Origin: Gammaproteobacteria bacterium
GTDB lineage: Bacteria > Pseudomonadota > Gammaproteobacteria > GCA-001735895
Direction of reading: 5' to 3'
DNA length: 64,000 nt
Assembly: GCA_030066085.1 (NCBI GenBank)
Contig: JASJCI010000033.1
Location: forward strand, 1-64,000
In this document: one piece after another, positions 62,222-64,000 of the stretch
How positions within the stretch are numbered: the stretch's first letter is position 1
Layout of the letters: each line of letters opens with the position of its first letter
Program-made: the position numbers and the translations under genes
The notes under the pieces: generated by a model
What the model saw: the letters and a program-made list of their open reading frames with translations, nothing else
Told to the model about the DNA's origin: nothing
The model's database searches: none

Positions 62222-62665
62222 TCAGCGACCCAGGCGCGCGATGGTTGCCGCTATCTGGCGGGCCTGGGTTTCGTTGAAATCGATATCGCGCGAGGAAAAC
62301 GGGGTTTCGCGTATATCGAAAGAGGTGTAGTTCAGGGTGCCCCAGACCTGCTCGTCGACGAGAATAGGTGACGAGATATAGGCCTCGCAGGGGATATCCC
62401 GGTAGAGCGGATGCAGGCACATTCCGGGCATGCCCCCGATCTCGGTAATCGCGACGCTCGCCCGACCGTCGACGACCGCCAGGCAATAGGTTCCGGCCAG
62501 GGCAAAAATATCCCCCATCTGCGGAATACCGGTGTCTGAATCCGCCGCTATGACCTCGTAGCTGTGATCCCGGATGCGGCTGACGATGCCCACGGCCAGG
62601 CCGTGCCAGCGTTTGCCTTCGGCGAGAATCGAACCACAGAATTCCTGCAGGCCAGGCAGGCTCAT
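62222..62665 (-). CDS. Single GAF-domain protein
   Basis: 147 residues from ATG 62665. GAF-domain features are LAVGIVSRIRDHSYEVIAADSDTG, FALAGTYCLAVVDGRASVAITEIGG, YISSPILVDEQVWGTLNYTSFD and FSSRDIDFNETQARQIAATIARL. Stand-alone GAF proteins sense small ligands or redox state. The GTYC...C arrangement could reflect redox sensing, but that is speculative. A seven-residue reading frame with a strong ribosome site overlaps its start (62662-62685). Confidence 0.72.
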   Translation of the reverse strand: MSLPGLQEFCGSILAEGKRWHGLAVGIVSRIRDHSYEVIAADSDTGIPQMGDIFALAGTYCLAVVDGRASVAITEIGGMPGMCLHPLYRDIPCEAYISSPILVDEQVWGTLNYTSFDIRETPFSSRDIDFNETQARQIAATIARLGR

Positions 62666-62685
62666 GCCCGGAGTCCGACGGTCAT
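62662..62685 (-). promoter_or_regulatory. Upstream mini-frame overlapping the GAF gene start
   Basis: ATG 62685 to TGA 62662 encodes seven residues after a GAGGAGG site and overlaps the GAF start as ATGA. Such a mini-frame may load ribosomes and hand them to the GAF start, which itself lacks a close ribosome site. Confidence 0.35.
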
Positions 62686-62843
62686 TACACTGTTCCTCCT
62701 CGAGACGAGCCTCCAATACTCGCCAGCCGGATACGGATGTCAAGCAGGCCGTGGCGCCGTCAGCAGGCACCCGGGCGCTGCGCTGCCTCGTCGGCACGAG
62801 ACGCCGCAGGAGCCTTGTTGACCGCGTTGCGAGTCGCCGCTGC

Positions 62844-63785
62844 CTATTCTTCGGCGTTGGCGAACTCGAGACCCTTGCGAATGTTGCCCTCGAGCGTTGC
62901 GCGCATGTCATCGAGCAGTTGCTGCTCGTAAGCGCTCAGCGGCGGCAGCTCGGGAATCGAGTCGACACCGGTCTTGCCCAGCACCACCGGTTGCGCGTGG
63001 AAGCTGGCGCTGTCGTCGCCGACCTGCACGTAACAGCACTCGGTCACCGTCTCACCGCCCAGTGCGGCCACCAGCGACATCGTGAAACGCGCCGCCGCCT
63101 CGGCCATCGACAGGGTTGCAGAGCCTGCACCCGCCTTGGCCTCGACCACTTCGGTACCGGCTTCCTGGATACGCGGGGTCAGCCTTTCGATATCGGCCTG
63201 CTCCAGCGTCACCCCGGGTACGCTCGACAGCAGCGGCAGGATAGTCACCCCGCTGTGGCCGCCGATGACGCTGACGTTAACGTCGTGCGCACTCTTGCCG
63301 ACGATTTGCGACACGAAAGTATTGGCCCGGATCACGTCGAGCGTGGTAACGCCGAACAGCTTGCGCTGATCGTACACGCCGGCGGCCTTGAGCACTTCGG
63401 CCGCGATCGGCACGGTCGAGTTGACCGGGTTGGTCACGATCGCGAAACAGGCATCGGGACAGGCTTTTGCACCCGCCGCAACCAGCTTCTTGACGATACC
63501 GGCATTCATGTTGAACAGGTCGTCGCGGGTCATGCCCGGCTTGCGCGGTACGCCAGCCGGGATCACGACGATATCGGCGTCTTTCATCGCCACCTCGACA
63601 TCGTCTCCGACATAACCGGTGACGCAGACATCGGTCGGGATGTGACTGAGATCGGCCGCTACGCCAGGCGTAAACGGGGCGACGTCGTAGAGAGACAATT
63701 CGCTACCGGCCGGCAGCTGCAGCTTGAGCAGCAGCGAAAGGGGCTGACCGATACCGCCGGCGGCGCCGAGCACACAAACTTTCAT
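62844..63785 (-). CDS. mdh: Malate dehydrogenase
   Basis: 313 residues, one more than Escherichia coli Mdh, with [23 protein letters not shown], the Arg-bearing loop [55 protein letters not shown] and catalytic histidine in [15 protein letters not shown]. It interconverts malate and oxaloacetate with NAD in the citric acid cycle. AAGAGGT lies before ATG 63785. The enzyme type (short LDH-like branch of gamma- and betaproteobacteria) helps place the organism. Single-gene unit. Confidence 0.95.
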   Translation of the reverse strand: MKVCVLGAAGGIGQPLSLLLKLQLPAGSELSLYDVAPFTPGVAADLSHIPTDVCVTGYVGDDVEVAMKDADIVVIPAGVPRKPGMTRDDLFNMNAGIVKKLVAAGAKACPDACFAIVTNPVNSTVPIAAEVLKAAGVYDQRKLFGVTTLDVIRANTFVSQIVGKSAHDVNVSVIGGHSGVTILPLLSSVPGVTLEQADIERLTPRIQEAGTEVVEAKAGAGSATLSMAEAAARFTMSLVAALGGETVTECCYVQVGDDSASFHAQPVVLGKTGVDSIPELPPLSAYEQQLLDDMRATLEGNIRKGLEFANAEE

Positions 63786-64000
63786 GACTGACCTCTTGAG
63801 TTCAATGCAGTAGACCGGCAATCATAGCCACGCGGCCGGCAGGGCACAAGGCGCGCACCGGCGCGCTCACGAGGTTTAATACAGATTATTGGAGGCATTT
63901 ATCGCCAGTAACCGGGACAACCCGCTGGCCACTGCCGGGTTCGGTTTCGCTGGTGCCGGCCTTGCCGCAGGCGGGACTAGCCACTGCCCGGCAAAACGCC

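Noticed and set aside
63889..64000. Possible gene start (TTG 63889) running off the right edge
   Set aside because: Only 37 codons are visible, rich in Ala and Gly, with no recognisable domain; the GGAGG overlaps the proposed start rather than preceding it.
1..64000. CRISPR arrays, toxin-antitoxin pairs, prophage or integrase genes
   Set aside because: No regularly spaced repeats, Cas-like or integrase motifs were found. The RatA-like gene is best read as a COQ10-type lipid-binding protein, not part of a toxin-antitoxin pair.

Overview
The window looks like chromosome from a G+C-rich gammaproteobacterium, probably free-living and aerobic. This rests on an Enterobacteria-type malate dehydrogenase (62844-63785), a RatA/COQ10-like protein, an MsbA-like exporter, mostly high-G+C coding sequence and many genes for methylated amines. 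Genus cannot be read from the sequence. No rRNA, tRNA, CRISPR array, prophage or transposase was seen.

Left end, 1-4.85 kb, is visibly more AT-rich than the rest. It holds the start of a winged-helix/TolB-like regulator running off the edge, a GcvA-type LysR gene, and a divergent coupled pair: a gamma-butyrobetaine-dioxygenase-like enzyme and an isopropylmalate-dehydrogenase-family enzyme. An alpha/beta-hydrolase remnant follows. From 4.85 to 8.5 kb a non-pyrrolysine MttB-type methyltransferase and a GcvT-family protein form an operon divergent from a second LysR gene, with two near-identical 17-bp palindromes in the shared promoter region.

8.5-19.1 kb is a mixed region: NTF2-like and ABM-like small proteins, a VanZ-like/S41 protease/lipoprotein operon, an enoyl-CoA hydratase, an MsbA-like ABC exporter, a PMT-like methyltransferase, a UbiA/MenA prenyltransferase, a BASS transporter and RatA. 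19.3-30 kb holds a dimethylglycine/sarcosine-dehydrogenase-like fusion enzyme, a DMT permease, a periplasmic rhodanese, a histidine kinase with a periplasmic partner, a 2OG oxygenase divergent from an amine oxidase, and two exported unknowns. 30-36.6 kb is a five-gene dipeptide/nickel-class ABC importer plus a DMT permease.

The core is 36.8-49.6 kb: etfBA, a lamin-tail lipoprotein, cdhR, then divergently a BKACE-type dehydrocarnitine cleavage enzyme, carnitine dehydrogenase, acyl-CoA dehydrogenase, NDP-forming acyl-CoA ligase, CaiD and, after a dead bacteriohemerythrin gene, acetoacetyl-CoA synthetase. Read together these would take gamma-butyrobetaine or crotonobetaine as CoA thioesters to carnitine, oxidise and cleave it to a glycine-betaine moiety plus acetoacetate, and recover the acetoacetate. 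The demethylating enzymes elsewhere in the window (MttB-like, DMGDH-like, DgcA-like, three GcvT-type folate modules) could handle the glycine betaine and its products.

49.7-64 kb carries a DMT permease, a LitR/CarH-class MerR regulator surrounded by TAGACA motifs and a possible short antisense transcript, a CPA1 antiporter fused to a cyclic-nucleotide domain, an SDR, a class-V PLP enzyme with a DmdA-like GcvT protein, a METTL27-like methyltransferase, a DgcA-like flavoprotein, a FecR/SPOR protein, a GAF protein and mdh. All functional statements are from reading sequence motifs; none was tested by database search.
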